Source of the DNA: CG2-30-36-16 sp964372115
GTDB taxonomy: Bacteria; Bacteroidota; Ignavibacteria; Ignavibacteriales; Ignavibacteriaceae
DNA: 64,000 nucleotides
Direction: 5' to 3'
NCBI GenBank assembly: GCA_964372115.1
Contig: CAYJPN010000005.1
Coordinates: forward strand, 62,001-126,000
Under the pieces are notes generated by a model. It saw only the letters and a list, made by a program, of their open reading frames with translations. It was not told where the DNA came from and ran no database searches. A program made the position numbers and the translations under genes. This document shows, in pieces, positions 46,434 through 53,393 of the stretch (position 1 is its first letter; each line of letters begins with the position of its first letter).

Positions 46434-47785
46434 AATCCATTTTAATAATAGACGACGAAAAAGCAATTTGCGAAAGTATACAAATGATTCTTGACTACGA
46501 GGGTTACGGGGTAGACTTTTCTACTTCTGCCACTCGCGGTTTAGAAATGCTTTCCGAAAAAAAATATTCCGCCCTGCTCCTCGATATCCAAATGCCGGAG
46601 ATGAGCGGCTTTGAAGTTTTAAAACGTGCAAAAGAGCTCGAACCCTCTTTATCAGTAATAATAATATCGGCGCACGGCAGTGTGGAAAACGCAATAAAAG
46701 CTACGCGTCTTGGCGCTTTCGATTTTATCGAAAAACCGATTGACCGGGAGAAGCTCATTATCAGCATACGCAATGCCGCCGAACAGTCAAGCCTGCTGCA
46801 AGAAAACGAAGATATTAAAAAAACATTTATCGGGGATGGACGCATACTCGGCACAAGTAAAGCTATAAAACAAGTTTTAAGCATGATTGATAAAGTTGCC
46901 CCGCTTGACGCGAGAGTTTTAATAACCGGCGAAAACGGCACCGGCAAAGAACTCGTTGCGCGCGCTATTCACAACGGAAGCAGTAGAAAAGATAAACCGT
47001 TCATCGAAGTAAACTGCGCGGCAATACCAAATGAACTTATCGAATCCGAATTGTTCGGTCATGAAAAGGGTTCTTTCACCGGGGCAGTTCAGCAGCGCAT
47101 CGGAAAGTTTGAGCTCGCAAACAACGGCACAATATTTTTGGATGAGATTGGCGATATGAGTCAGCAGGCGCAGGCAAAGGTATTGCGCGCAATTGAAGAT
47201 GGAAAAATTCAGCGTGTAGGCGGGACAAAAAGTATTGAGGTTGATGTAAGGATAATTGCCGCGACAAATAAAATATTAAAAGAAGAAATTGAAAGGGGAG
47301 GTTTTAGAGAGGATCTTTATCACCGTTTAAATGTTATACCGATTCATCTTCCGCCGCTTAAAGAACGAACTGAAGATATCCCGATTCTGCTTGAGCATTT
47401 TGCAAAAGATATAACCGAAAAGCATAAAAAGGCGCCTATAAAATTTAAAGAAGATGCCGTGAAACTTTTACAAAGTATTCCATGGAGCGGTAACGTGCGC
47501 GAACTGCGCAATGTTGTTGAAAGAATAATTATTCTGGTCGATAAAAAAGAGCTTGAAAAGCGCGACATTGAGTTTCTTTTCGCGTCCGCGGGTTCGTCAA
47601 TGGGAGACATATTAACAGAGAGCAACTCATTCCAGGAGTTTAAAGAAAAGGCTGAAAAAGCTTTTATTGAAAAGCAGCTAAAAACAAACGACTGGAATAT
47701 AAGTAAAACCGCCGAAGCGCTTGAAATTCAGCGAAGCCATCTTTATAACAAAATGAAAAAATACGGAATAGAGAAAGAGGATTAA
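46430..47785 (+). CDS. Sigma54-dependent response regulator (NtrC family)
   Basis: 451 residues in three parts: a receiver domain (phospho-acceptor Asp52 in LLLDIQMPE), an AAA+ domain with Walker A GENGTGKE (about 167-174), the sigma54-contact loop GSFTGA (usual GAFTGA) and TIFLDEIGDM, and a Fis-type helix-turn-helix at the end (WNISKTAEALEIQRSHLYNKM). Such proteins activate sigma54 promoters when phosphorylated. No sensor kinase is adjacent. The hint from context is control of envelope or acyl-CoA genes, which is only a guess. Confidence 0.95.
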   Translation: MKSILIIDDEKAICESIQMILDYEGYGVDFSTSATRGLEMLSEKKYSALLLDIQMPEMSGFEVLKRAKELEPSLSVIIISAHGSVENAIKATRLGAFDFIEKPIDREKLIISIRNAAEQSSLLQENEDIKKTFIGDGRILGTSKAIKQVLSMIDKVAPLDARVLITGENGTGKELVARAIHNGSSRKDKPFIEVNCAAIPNELIESELFGHEKGSFTGAVQQRIGKFELANNGTIFLDEIGDMSQQAQAKVLRAIEDGKIQRVGGTKSIEVDVRIIAATNKILKEEIERGGFREDLYHRLNVIPIHLPPLKERTEDIPILLEHFAKDITEKHKKAPIKFKEDAVKLLQSIPWSGNVRELRNVVERIIILVDKKELEKRDIEFLFASAGSSMGDILTESNSFQEFKEKAEKAFIEKQLKTNDWNISKTAEALEIQRSHLYNKMKKYGIEKED

Positions 47786-47787
47786 TT

Positions 47788-48132
47788 ATGAGCACCATTT
47801 TCTCAAAGATTATCAATAAAGAAATAAAAGCTGATATAGTTTACGAAACAGAAACTGTTCTTGCTTTTAATGATATAAACCCGCAGGCGCCGGTACATGT
47901 TTTAATAATTCCGAAGGTTGAAATTCCGAAAGTAACCGATTTAAAAGGAATCGAACATACAGCGCTGCTCGGTGAGATGATTGACGCGGCAAATAAAATA
48001 GCAAAAGATTTAGGAATTGATAAAGACGGATTCCGACTTGTAATAAACTGCGGCGACAACGGCGGACAGGCTGTATATCATTTGCACATGCACCTGCTTG
48101 GCGGCAGAAAAATGCAATGGCCTCCGGGGTGA
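47788..48132 (+). CDS. HIT-family hydrolase (HinT-like)
   Basis: A 114-residue purine nucleoside phosphoramidase-type protein. It has TIFSKIINKEIKADIVYE at the start, VHVLIIPK in the middle and the histidine triad HLHMHLLGGRKMQWPPG at the end. This is full length and typical of bacterial HinT. It starts 2 bases after the regulator stop. Confidence 0.93.
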   Translation: MSTIFSKIINKEIKADIVYETETVLAFNDINPQAPVHVLIIPKVEIPKVTDLKGIEHTALLGEMIDAANKIAKDLGIDKDGFRLVINCGDNGGQAVYHLHMHLLGGRKMQWPPG

Positions 48133-48204
48133 GGAGGTTTAACATTCCAACTGTACTTCCCTTCTAACTGTTTTATGATGCGGTAAAATGGTATTTGAAA
48201 AATA

Positions 48205-48212
48205 TATTTTTG
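48205..48212 (+). promoter_or_regulatory. Candidate -7 element upstream of the 48.28 kb short frame
   Basis: TATTTTTG matches TAnnTTTG. It precedes a short frame at 48281 that has a good AAGGAG ribosome binding site, which suggests the relic region is or was transcribed. Confidence 0.35.
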
Positions 48213-48280
48213 TTGCCGTTAATAAAAAAAACATTTAACTTTTAAACAGAGATTGTAATATTGAGTTTAAGGAGTTTTAT

Positions 48281-48529
48281 ATGAGAGGATTTACTTCTAC
48301 TTTTACAAACACGCATAATAAATTCATCCTGCAAAAAGAACCGGGTTAAAGATGCTTGGCCCTTACCGGTTCGTTGACTATTAGAAATTTATCAATTTTT
48401 TCTTAAATAAATACACTACTTTACTTATTATTATTTCTCAATAACGTATGGGAAACAAAATGCGTACACTTATATGCTCACCTTATGGAAGATTTTTATC
48501 AAACAAAAAAGATGAGACTATTGCCTTAA
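48281..48529 (+). pseudogene. Relic of a T9SS-secreted protein gene (start-like frame and C-terminal tail)
   Basis: An ATG at 48281 behind AAGGAG opens a 22-codon frame (MRGFTSTFTNTHN...) ended by TAA. Further on, 48461-48529 read in one frame give CVHLYAHLMEDFYQTKKMRLLP and a stop. This aligns residue for residue with the end of the next gene's sorting domain (GVYFYTLSTKDFYKTKKMILLP). The intervening 110 bases hold a hairpin element and no coding sequence. It looks like the deletion remnant of an earlier tandem copy of the BNR gene. Confidence 0.55.
48336..48375 (+). repeat. Intergenic hairpin element, copy A
   Basis: AAGAACCGG (48336-48344) pairs with CCGGTTCGTT (48366-48375) with one bulged base. 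Sequence similarity to copy B at 52007-52048 extends to about 48325-48430, including ATTTTTTCTTAAA downstream. Confidence 0.55.
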
Positions 48530-48559
48530 CTATCGGATTCATTTAGAGGAGATATAAAA

Positions 48560-49837
48560 ATGAAATATTTAAGTACATTTAAAAATGTTCTATTAATATA
48601 TTGGGTTTTATTTGCCGGTACAAATAGGGCGCAAAATTTAGATACTCTTTTTAGTTCCTATCTGCTTACTTCAATTGAATTAGTAAATAAAAATCCGGGA
48701 GAAATATTAATAAGCGGACCCGGGGTACATAGATCCACTAATTATGGAGTAACATGGGACAGCGCATCAATTGACTCAGAAACATTTGGCTGTTATGATT
48801 TATCAATGAATCAGCTAAATCCGAATGAAGGTTATCTTGGTGCTCAGCGTGGTCTATTTAAAACACTTGATTCAGGTTTTACCTGGTTTAAACTACCGGT
48901 TGAAGGCTCCTTTTATTACGTTGATGTCAGCCCCCTTGACAGTAAGATTGTAATCGCACAAGAATCAACTGATCCTTTTCTTGGAGCGTGGCGTTTTTTT
49001 ATAAGTACGGATGGCGGTAGTCTTTGGCATATTCAATCTAGTCATGATGGTGGATTTCTTTTTTATCTTCAGTATCATCCCCAAATACCCGGCAAAGTTT
49101 ACGGGATGGGCGGGTTCGATTATTATCAGAGTATTGATACGGGAAAAACATGGACATCCATTTTACATGTTGGAGAACAGACTTCCACATTAGCAGTGCA
49201 CAAAACAATTCCGGGAACAATCTATGCTTCTGCACGCGGTTTAATTTACAAAACAACAGATGATGGACAGAATTGGAATGAAATAGGCGCCGGTTTAAGA
49301 GCAGTGCTTGGTAACTCATATGATATACATAACTTTGTTTTTGATGAAACTACATCCGGGCGGTTTTATGTCGGGATAGGTACCGGCTTATTCTTAACAG
49401 AAAATGACGGGGAAACATGGAGACGAGTTCATGATAGGGATATTACTCAAGTTGTAGGGGATAATGAAAAACCTATGCACTTATACTTTATTACAAATTA
49501 TGAAAGAACATTGATTAGAATGCTCGACACATTTACCGTAACCGGCGTTAATAATCAAAATAATATTTTGCCAGCAGGATATTCACTTGAACAAAACTAT
49601 CCCAATCCATTCAACCCAACAACAACTATTAAATTCAGTCTCGAAAAAAATTCATTTACCCAACTGAAGATTTATGACATTCTCGGCAGTGAAATAAAGA
49701 CACTTGTAAATAGTTACCAATCGGCGGGTGAGCATTTTGTAAAATTTGACGGAAGAGGATTGGCTTCGGGTGTTTATTTTTATACTCTCAGTACGAAGGA
49801 TTTTTATAAAACAAAAAAGATGATTCTGCTGCCATAA
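48560..49837 (+). CDS. T9SS-secreted BNR/Asp-box repeat protein
   Basis: 425 residues. There is a signal peptide (about 1-24, ending NRAQ), then a beta-propeller with six Asp-box turns (STNYGVTW, TLDSGFTW, STDGGSLW, SIDTGKTW, TTDDGQNW, TENDGETW) as in VPS10/sialidase-like propellers, then a T9SS type A sorting domain (LEQNYPNPFNPTTTIKFSL...ASGVYFYTL...KKMILLP). It would be exported across the outer membrane and attached or released. AGAGGAG lies 7 bases upstream. No sialidase catalytic residues were identified, so a binding role is likely. Confidence 0.87.
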   Translation: MKYLSTFKNVLLIYWVLFAGTNRAQNLDTLFSSYLLTSIELVNKNPGEILISGPGVHRSTNYGVTWDSASIDSETFGCYDLSMNQLNPNEGYLGAQRGLFKTLDSGFTWFKLPVEGSFYYVDVSPLDSKIVIAQESTDPFLGAWRFFISTDGGSLWHIQSSHDGGFLFYLQYHPQIPGKVYGMGGFDYYQSIDTGKTWTSILHVGEQTSTLAVHKTIPGTIYASARGLIYKTTDDGQNWNEIGAGLRAVLGNSYDIHNFVFDETTSGRFYVGIGTGLFLTENDGETWRRVHDRDITQVVGDNEKPMHLYFITNYERTLIRMLDTFTVTGVNNQNNILPAGYSLEQNYPNPFNPTTTIKFSLEKNSFTQLKIYDILGSEIKTLVNSYQSAGEHFVKFDGRGLASGVYFYTLSTKDFYKTKKMILLP

Positions 49838-49902
49838 AGATTGCAGCATTATATTATAGATACATTCTTCCATAGTTTGGAGATTATTATATTATTTATC
49901 GA

Positions 49903-50640
49903 ATGTTCCTATTTTTTATTATACTTAGTGGTCTGTCACTCCCTCAAAGAAAAGCCATGAATGAGCAGTTTTACAATTCATGGCTTCGTAGTAAATATTT
50001 TGATGAAATTCAAAGAGGAGAAACACCTCTTGAATGCATGAAAATGGAATCTGTTATGCAGCTCTATTTTTTCAAGGGAACTGATTCGGTATTGATTGGT
50101 TCATTTAACGAAGGGATTATAAAAGAATATTCGGTAGAAAGTTACGATACTTTAATAGTTCGTGATCCTAACGACCTCGGTAAACCAAAGTTTATTATTT
50201 CAATTTGTAATAAAAACGGGCTGATGTTAATAATAGATGATGGATATAAAAAAACCAAATTCAAAGTGCTCGAAAAGAAATATTATTGCAGAAATGGAGT
50301 AGACCTTTTTATTAATGACCATTTTTTCACCGGAGTTTATGAATCTGTAACAGATTCTACTTTAAAAGTATCTTTTTCTCGCCAAGGGAAAATAGAAGGG
50401 CTCGATAATGTTGACAACTACCGGATAACAAAATTTGCAATTGATGTACCAAAGTTTGAGACAGTTACGTTTTATCTTGGAAATAAATTTCAAAAAACAT
50501 TCCACTGGCAAAAATCTGGCGCAAATATTATTTTATATAATCTTTCAAATGAGGATTATAATAATTTGCCAAGCCCGAATTCAGTCATATCCGGAAAATA
50601 TTTAGAATTAGTAAAAATAAATTCGAAAGGGCAATTCTGA
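49903..50640 (+). CDS. Hypothetical protein with short signal-like N-terminus
   Basis: A 245-residue protein not recognised by motif. The first 13 residues (MFLFFIILSGLSL) are hydrophobic enough for a short signal sequence. The rest is mixed alpha/beta with no repeats and no T9SS sorting domain. GGAG is present about 20 bases upstream, rather far. The ATG of a following small frame overlaps the TGA stop. It lies within the T9SS cargo island but lacks its export tag. Confidence 0.6.
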   Translation: MFLFFIILSGLSLPQRKAMNEQFYNSWLRSKYFDEIQRGETPLECMKMESVMQLYFFKGTDSVLIGSFNEGIIKEYSVESYDTLIVRDPNDLGKPKFIISICNKNGLMLIIDDGYKKTKFKVLEKKYYCRNGVDLFINDHFFTGVYESVTDSTLKVSFSRQGKIEGLDNVDNYRITKFAIDVPKFETVTFYLGNKFQKTFHWQKSGANIILYNLSNEDYNNLPSPNSVISGKYLELVKINSKGQF

Positions 50641-50783
50641 TGAAACATATTAAAAAATCTATGCGTAAGTACAAACGTAAATCGCCGGAGTTTTACATAT
50701 AGTTCGAATCTGCCAACCGTGAAGTAAACACCGGCGTGCGGCACGAAAACGAAGAACCGCAAGATAATCCCGAAGTGTCGTAG
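50640..50783 (+). pseudogene. Small frame interrupted by an in-frame TAG
   Basis: The ATG overlaps the previous stop (TGATG). Twenty codons (MKHIKKSMRKYKRKSPEFYI) are followed by TAG at 50700-50702. The same frame then continues 26 codons (FESANREVNTGVRHENEEPQ...) to TAG at 50781-50783. The strongly basic first part and acidic second part would form one 47-codon small protein without the amber codon. Coding status is uncertain. Confidence 0.35.
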
Positions 50784-50790
50784 TCCATTA

Positions 50791-50806
50791 TCCGTTAGCT
50801 AACGGA
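50791..50806. repeat. Perfect 16-bp palindrome
   Basis: TCCGTTAGCTAACGGA is its own reverse complement. It lies 8 bases after the interrupted small frame, followed by AACGGATTATTCG. It could be a protein-binding site or a weak hairpin; there is no T-run for a terminator. Confidence 0.4.
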
Positions 50807-50870
50807 AACGGATTATTCGTAGCGGGTTTAATTTGATAGCCTTAGATAATAGAACTTTACAAAATAGTTT

Positions 50871-51089
50871 TTATAAAAGCAGCTTTTCACTTGAACCATT
50901 ACTGTACGTTTTTGTAGCATTAAAAAACCTTATGGGAAATTCTACTTCATCAATTGGAATGGTTTTGAGTTCGCTGCTTTCAATTAGTTCACATTCAAAT
51001 GAATTGGTAAAAAACAGACTTTTCTCAATAACTTTTAAGATTTTTTTTCGTTCTTGACCAACAGTTAAGTTGTCAGCAATAATGGACAT
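50871..51089 (-). CDS. Hypothetical protein downstream of vapC
   Basis: A 72-codon frame starting 3 bases after the vapC stop in the same direction. It encodes an N-terminal helix (TVGQERKKILKVIEKSLFF) and a short beta-rich tail. It is not recognised. Tight spacing to vapC is the main argument that it is real; an unrelated frame of similar length runs on the other strand. Confidence 0.4.
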   Translation of the reverse strand: MSIIADNLTVGQERKKILKVIEKSLFFTNSFECELIESSELKTIPIDEVEFPIRFFNATKTYSNGSSEKLLL

Positions 51090-51092
51090 ATC

Positions 51093-51491
51093 TTAAATCC
51101 AATTAATTTTTATTTCTTTCTCAACCGATTTAAACTCTTTATCTCCGGTTACCAACATTGCTTTTTTCGTCTTTGCCAAGGCTGCGGCAAATGCATCCGC
51201 ATAAGACAATTTATTAAAAGCTTTGAAACGTGCAGCGGTGAGCGTTAACTCCTTATTTGCTTCAACAATTTGTATCGGATATCTGTGAATAATACTCTTA
51301 TACAATTCTGCCTTCTCTTCTCCTCCCTCTCTTAAAGAGATAGAATACATCTCGCCCCAATTAATAACGCAAAGAAATAATTCAGCTTCGTGATGTAAAG
51401 ACAGTTCAATAATATCTGCTACTTTGGAAGCTCCCTCCTCATCTTCAAAGTAAGCAATAAGAGAAAAAGTATCGAGCACGTAAATTTTCAT
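51093..51491 (-). CDS. VapC-type PIN-domain toxin
   Basis: A 132-residue PIN-domain endoribonuclease. The four acidic metal-binding residues are in place: Asp7 (YVLDTFSL), Glu47 (INWGEMYS), Asp99 (LSYADAFAAALA) and Asp117 (TGDKEF). VapC toxins cleave tRNA or rRNA when freed from their antitoxin. The start overlaps the stop of the antitoxin gene by 4 bases, as usual for vapBC. Confidence 0.88.
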   Translation of the reverse strand: MKIYVLDTFSLIAYFEDEEGASKVADIIELSLHHEAELFLCVINWGEMYSISLREGGEEKAELYKSIIHRYPIQIVEANKELTLTAARFKAFNKLSYADAFAAALAKTKKAMLVTGDKEFKSVEKEIKINWI

Positions 51492-51718
51492 AACTTCCGT
51501 TCCTTTTTCTTTTCCTGCATTAACGCTTTTAGCAGTTTACCTTTTGTTCCGAGCACGCCAATATTTCTTCTTATGGTTTCGGAAGTTATAGGTTCAAGTT
51601 CAATAACATCTTCCTTTTCCCTAAAGTAAACCATTGTACCTTCTTTTATATTATATTTTTTTCTCAGCCGTGCAGGTATTACAATCTGCCCTTTCGAAGT
51701 AACATATCCATATTCCAT
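51488..51718 (-). CDS. AbrB/VapB-type antitoxin
   Basis: A 76-residue swapped-hairpin DNA-binding antitoxin: MEYGYVTSKGQIVIPARLRKKYNIKEGTMVYFREKEDVIELEPI is a full AbrB domain. The C-terminal 30 basic residues would wrap the toxin. The frame extends to 51802, but the extra 28 residues are not part of the family and the ATG at 51718 places the domain at the N-terminus as expected. It probably represses its own promoter. Confidence 0.86.
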   Translation of the reverse strand: MEYGYVTSKGQIVIPARLRKKYNIKEGTMVYFREKEDVIELEPITSETIRRNIGVLGTKGKLLKALMQEKKKERKL

Positions 51719-51802
51719 TTCTACAATCCAATCTTTGTTTGAAGTAATATTAATAATATACCAATCAGTATAATGTTGTGCAATCATTAAAATGTAAGAC
51801 AT

Positions 51803-52298
51803 TTAATATTTGTAGGAGTTTTTGATAATTGTTTAATTATTTCCATAAAAAATATTTTTATAGTTTTTACAAAAAGGTTTGACGATAAATCCTTTTTTCC
51901 TAAATTCTAACCAAGTTAAAAACCAATTTTCTAAAAATGTAATTCCAGGTGGTTATGAAAATTTTTTTAATCTATTGCTCAGAGCTAAATAAACTAATCC
52001 CACTATAAGAACCGGTTAATAAAACCCGAGGTCCTATCCCGGTTCCTTGACCATTCCCATTTCCCGCCGGGGTGCGGCGGTGTCCCTTATTCTAATAATA
52101 TATTTTTTCTTAAACATAAACTCGTTCTTTCTTATTAACTATAAGAGGATAATTTATTCTTCTTACTCTTTCTCTTTCTCTTTTTCTTTCTCAAGTGGGA
52201 AATAGGAAAAGAATAAACGATTGATTGATTGGATGACCCTCCATGCGGCGGGCAGGTTGTTTGATTGATCAATTAAATAACGTTACTATTTATAAATA
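51803..52298. other. Intergenic region between vapBC and the 21-bp repeat array
   Basis: About 500 bases without a supported gene. It holds hairpin element copy B (52007-52048), a GC-rich hairpin CCGCCG/CGGCGG at 52064-52080, a pyrimidine-rich run at about 52148-52194 (mostly TTCTT and TCTTTC steps) and short GATT repeats at 52220-52235. No promoter for the gene at 52643 is obvious. Confidence 0.5.
52007..52048 (+). repeat. Intergenic hairpin element, copy B
   Basis: AAGAACCGG (52007-52015) pairs with CCGGTTCCTT (52039-52048) with one bulged base. It matches copy A at 48336-48375. Similarity resumes after a GC-rich insertion (ATTTTTTCTTAAA at about 52108-52120). Confidence 0.55.
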
Positions 52299-52487
52299 GA
52301 ATGCGCAAGTCTGGAAAAAGCTCGTGAAAGTCCGGAAATAGAATGCGAACGTCTGGAAAAAGCTTGTGAGTGTCCGGAAATAGAATGTGAACTTCTGGAA
52401 AAAGCTTGTGAATGTCCGGAAATAGAATGCGCAAGTCTGGAAAAAGCTTGCGCAAGTCCGGAAATAGATATTGAACGTACGGAAACG
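52299..52487. repeat. Tandem array of nine 21-bp units (four and a half 42-bp units)
   Basis: Units alternate between GAATGCGCAAGTCTGGAAA-type and GCTTGTGAATGTCCGGAAA-type, each 21 bp. The invariant core is TC(T/C)GGAAA(A/T)A. The unit length is a multiple of three. Read on the plus strand from 52299 it gives seven-residue repeats such as ECERLEK and ACECPEI, ending at TGA 52497-52499, but an in-frame TAA at 52293-52295 comes before any start codon. All three minus-strand frames are open across it. It sits about 150 bases upstream of the gene at 52643. Confidence 0.85.
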
Positions 52488-52642
52488 ATACACAAATGAT
52501 TGGAAAAGGCTGTCTACTGAAAAAATAGGCGTTTGTTCGGTAAGAATTGCCGTTTTTTATTAGAATAATGATTTCACAAATGACTTTATCAAAGTTAAAC
52601 CAATAAATTAAATATGTTTCATAAAAATGAAAGGTTCTAAAA

Positions 52643-53326
52643 ATGGCTAAAATAATTTCTAACTTTCTTCGTATGGTTAGCGGAACCATAGATTATCTTG
52701 TTTTGAACAAGGTTATCACTGATTTAATTCCGGCTTTTGAGGCAGTAATTACCGAACTAAAGGCAAAATCGCAGGAAATGGTGGATTTAATAGCCGGAAG
52801 AGGTGAACGTGCTTCGGGAAAAGCCGAGAGCAAAGAAGATATAGAAACAACACTCGAAAATCTTCTCTTCAGACTAACCCGCGCTTTGTTTAGTTATGCT
52901 TCGGCAGAAAAACTTTTGGAGCTAAAAGAATTAACCAACATCAAAATTGGTGTTATCCAGAAGAAAAGCGATCAAGAGCTTGTAACTTTCGGAATAGCAA
53001 GAGTAAAACTTGCTCAAGACAATATTGCTCATCTTGCTGCATACGGCGTTCTTCCCGAACATATAACCCGAACCCAGGAGTATATAGCAGCTTTTGAAAA
53101 TATAAACGCAGGAATAACAAGCACTCTTAGTACCAAAACCGGAGCTACTAAAGATATCAGGACGTTAAGAGCTGAACTTGATACTTTTTTAGAAGAAAGA
53201 GTAGATCCGCTTGTAGATATTTTGATGGAAGACCATCCCGAATTTTCTAACGGTTATGAAGCAGTAAGAAAGATTAAAGATTACGGCATCCGTCATGAAA
53301 AACCGGAAGGTGAACCGGTACCGTAA
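52643..53326 (+). CDS. All-helical cytoplasmic protein of unknown function
   Basis: 227 residues, predicted almost wholly helical, no signal peptide and no membrane segment. It begins MAKIISNFLRMVSGTIDYLVLNKVITDLIPAFEAVITELKAK. The middle (TLENLLFRLTRALFSYASAEKLLELKEL) and end (RTLRAELDTFLEERVDPLVDILMED) suggest a bundle. The family is not recognised. GAAAGG lies 9 bases upstream. It is the first gene after the 21-bp array and is followed by a strong hairpin and then T9SS cargo genes, with which it has no evident functional link. Confidence 0.7.
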   Translation: MAKIISNFLRMVSGTIDYLVLNKVITDLIPAFEAVITELKAKSQEMVDLIAGRGERASGKAESKEDIETTLENLLFRLTRALFSYASAEKLLELKELTNIKIGVIQKKSDQELVTFGIARVKLAQDNIAHLAAYGVLPEHITRTQEYIAAFENINAGITSTLSTKTGATKDIRTLRAELDTFLEERVDPLVDILMEDHPEFSNGYEAVRKIKDYGIRHEKPEGEPVP

Positions 53327-53348
53327 ACAAATAAAAGTAGCTTAAAAA

Positions 53349-53377
53349 TTCTCCGGCTGTTTTATGCAGCCGGAGAA
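53349..53377 (+). other. Strong hairpin between the helical protein and first FG-GAP gene
   Basis: A perfect 11-bp stem, TTCTCCGGCTG (53349-53359) with CAGCCGGAGAA (53367-53377), and a 7-base loop. No T-run follows on the plus strand, so it may be an mRNA-stabilising or leader structure rather than a terminator. AAGGAG of the next gene follows 7 bases later. Confidence 0.6.
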
Positions 53378-53393
53378 TAATATAAGGAGTATT

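Noticed and set aside
50786..50816. Possible integron attC site (palindrome with GTTAGC/TAACGG)
   Set aside because: The core sites do not match GTTRRRY/RYYYAAC in the right arrangement and no integrase gene is present.
50833..51057. 74-codon plus-strand frame opposite the third vapBC-region gene
   Set aside because: No ribosome binding site and no recognisable features; the minus-strand frame is better placed, directly after vapC.
52299..52487. CRISPR-like array
   Set aside because: Units are contiguous, with no unique spacers, and no cas gene lies in the window.
52273..52689. 138-codon minus-strand frame (and two overlapping ones) across the 21-bp array, encoding FPDLRILFPD-type repeats
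   Set aside because: All three frames are open only because the repeat lacks TTA, CTA and TCA; the longest begins inside the gene at 52643 on the other strand and has no ribosome binding site.
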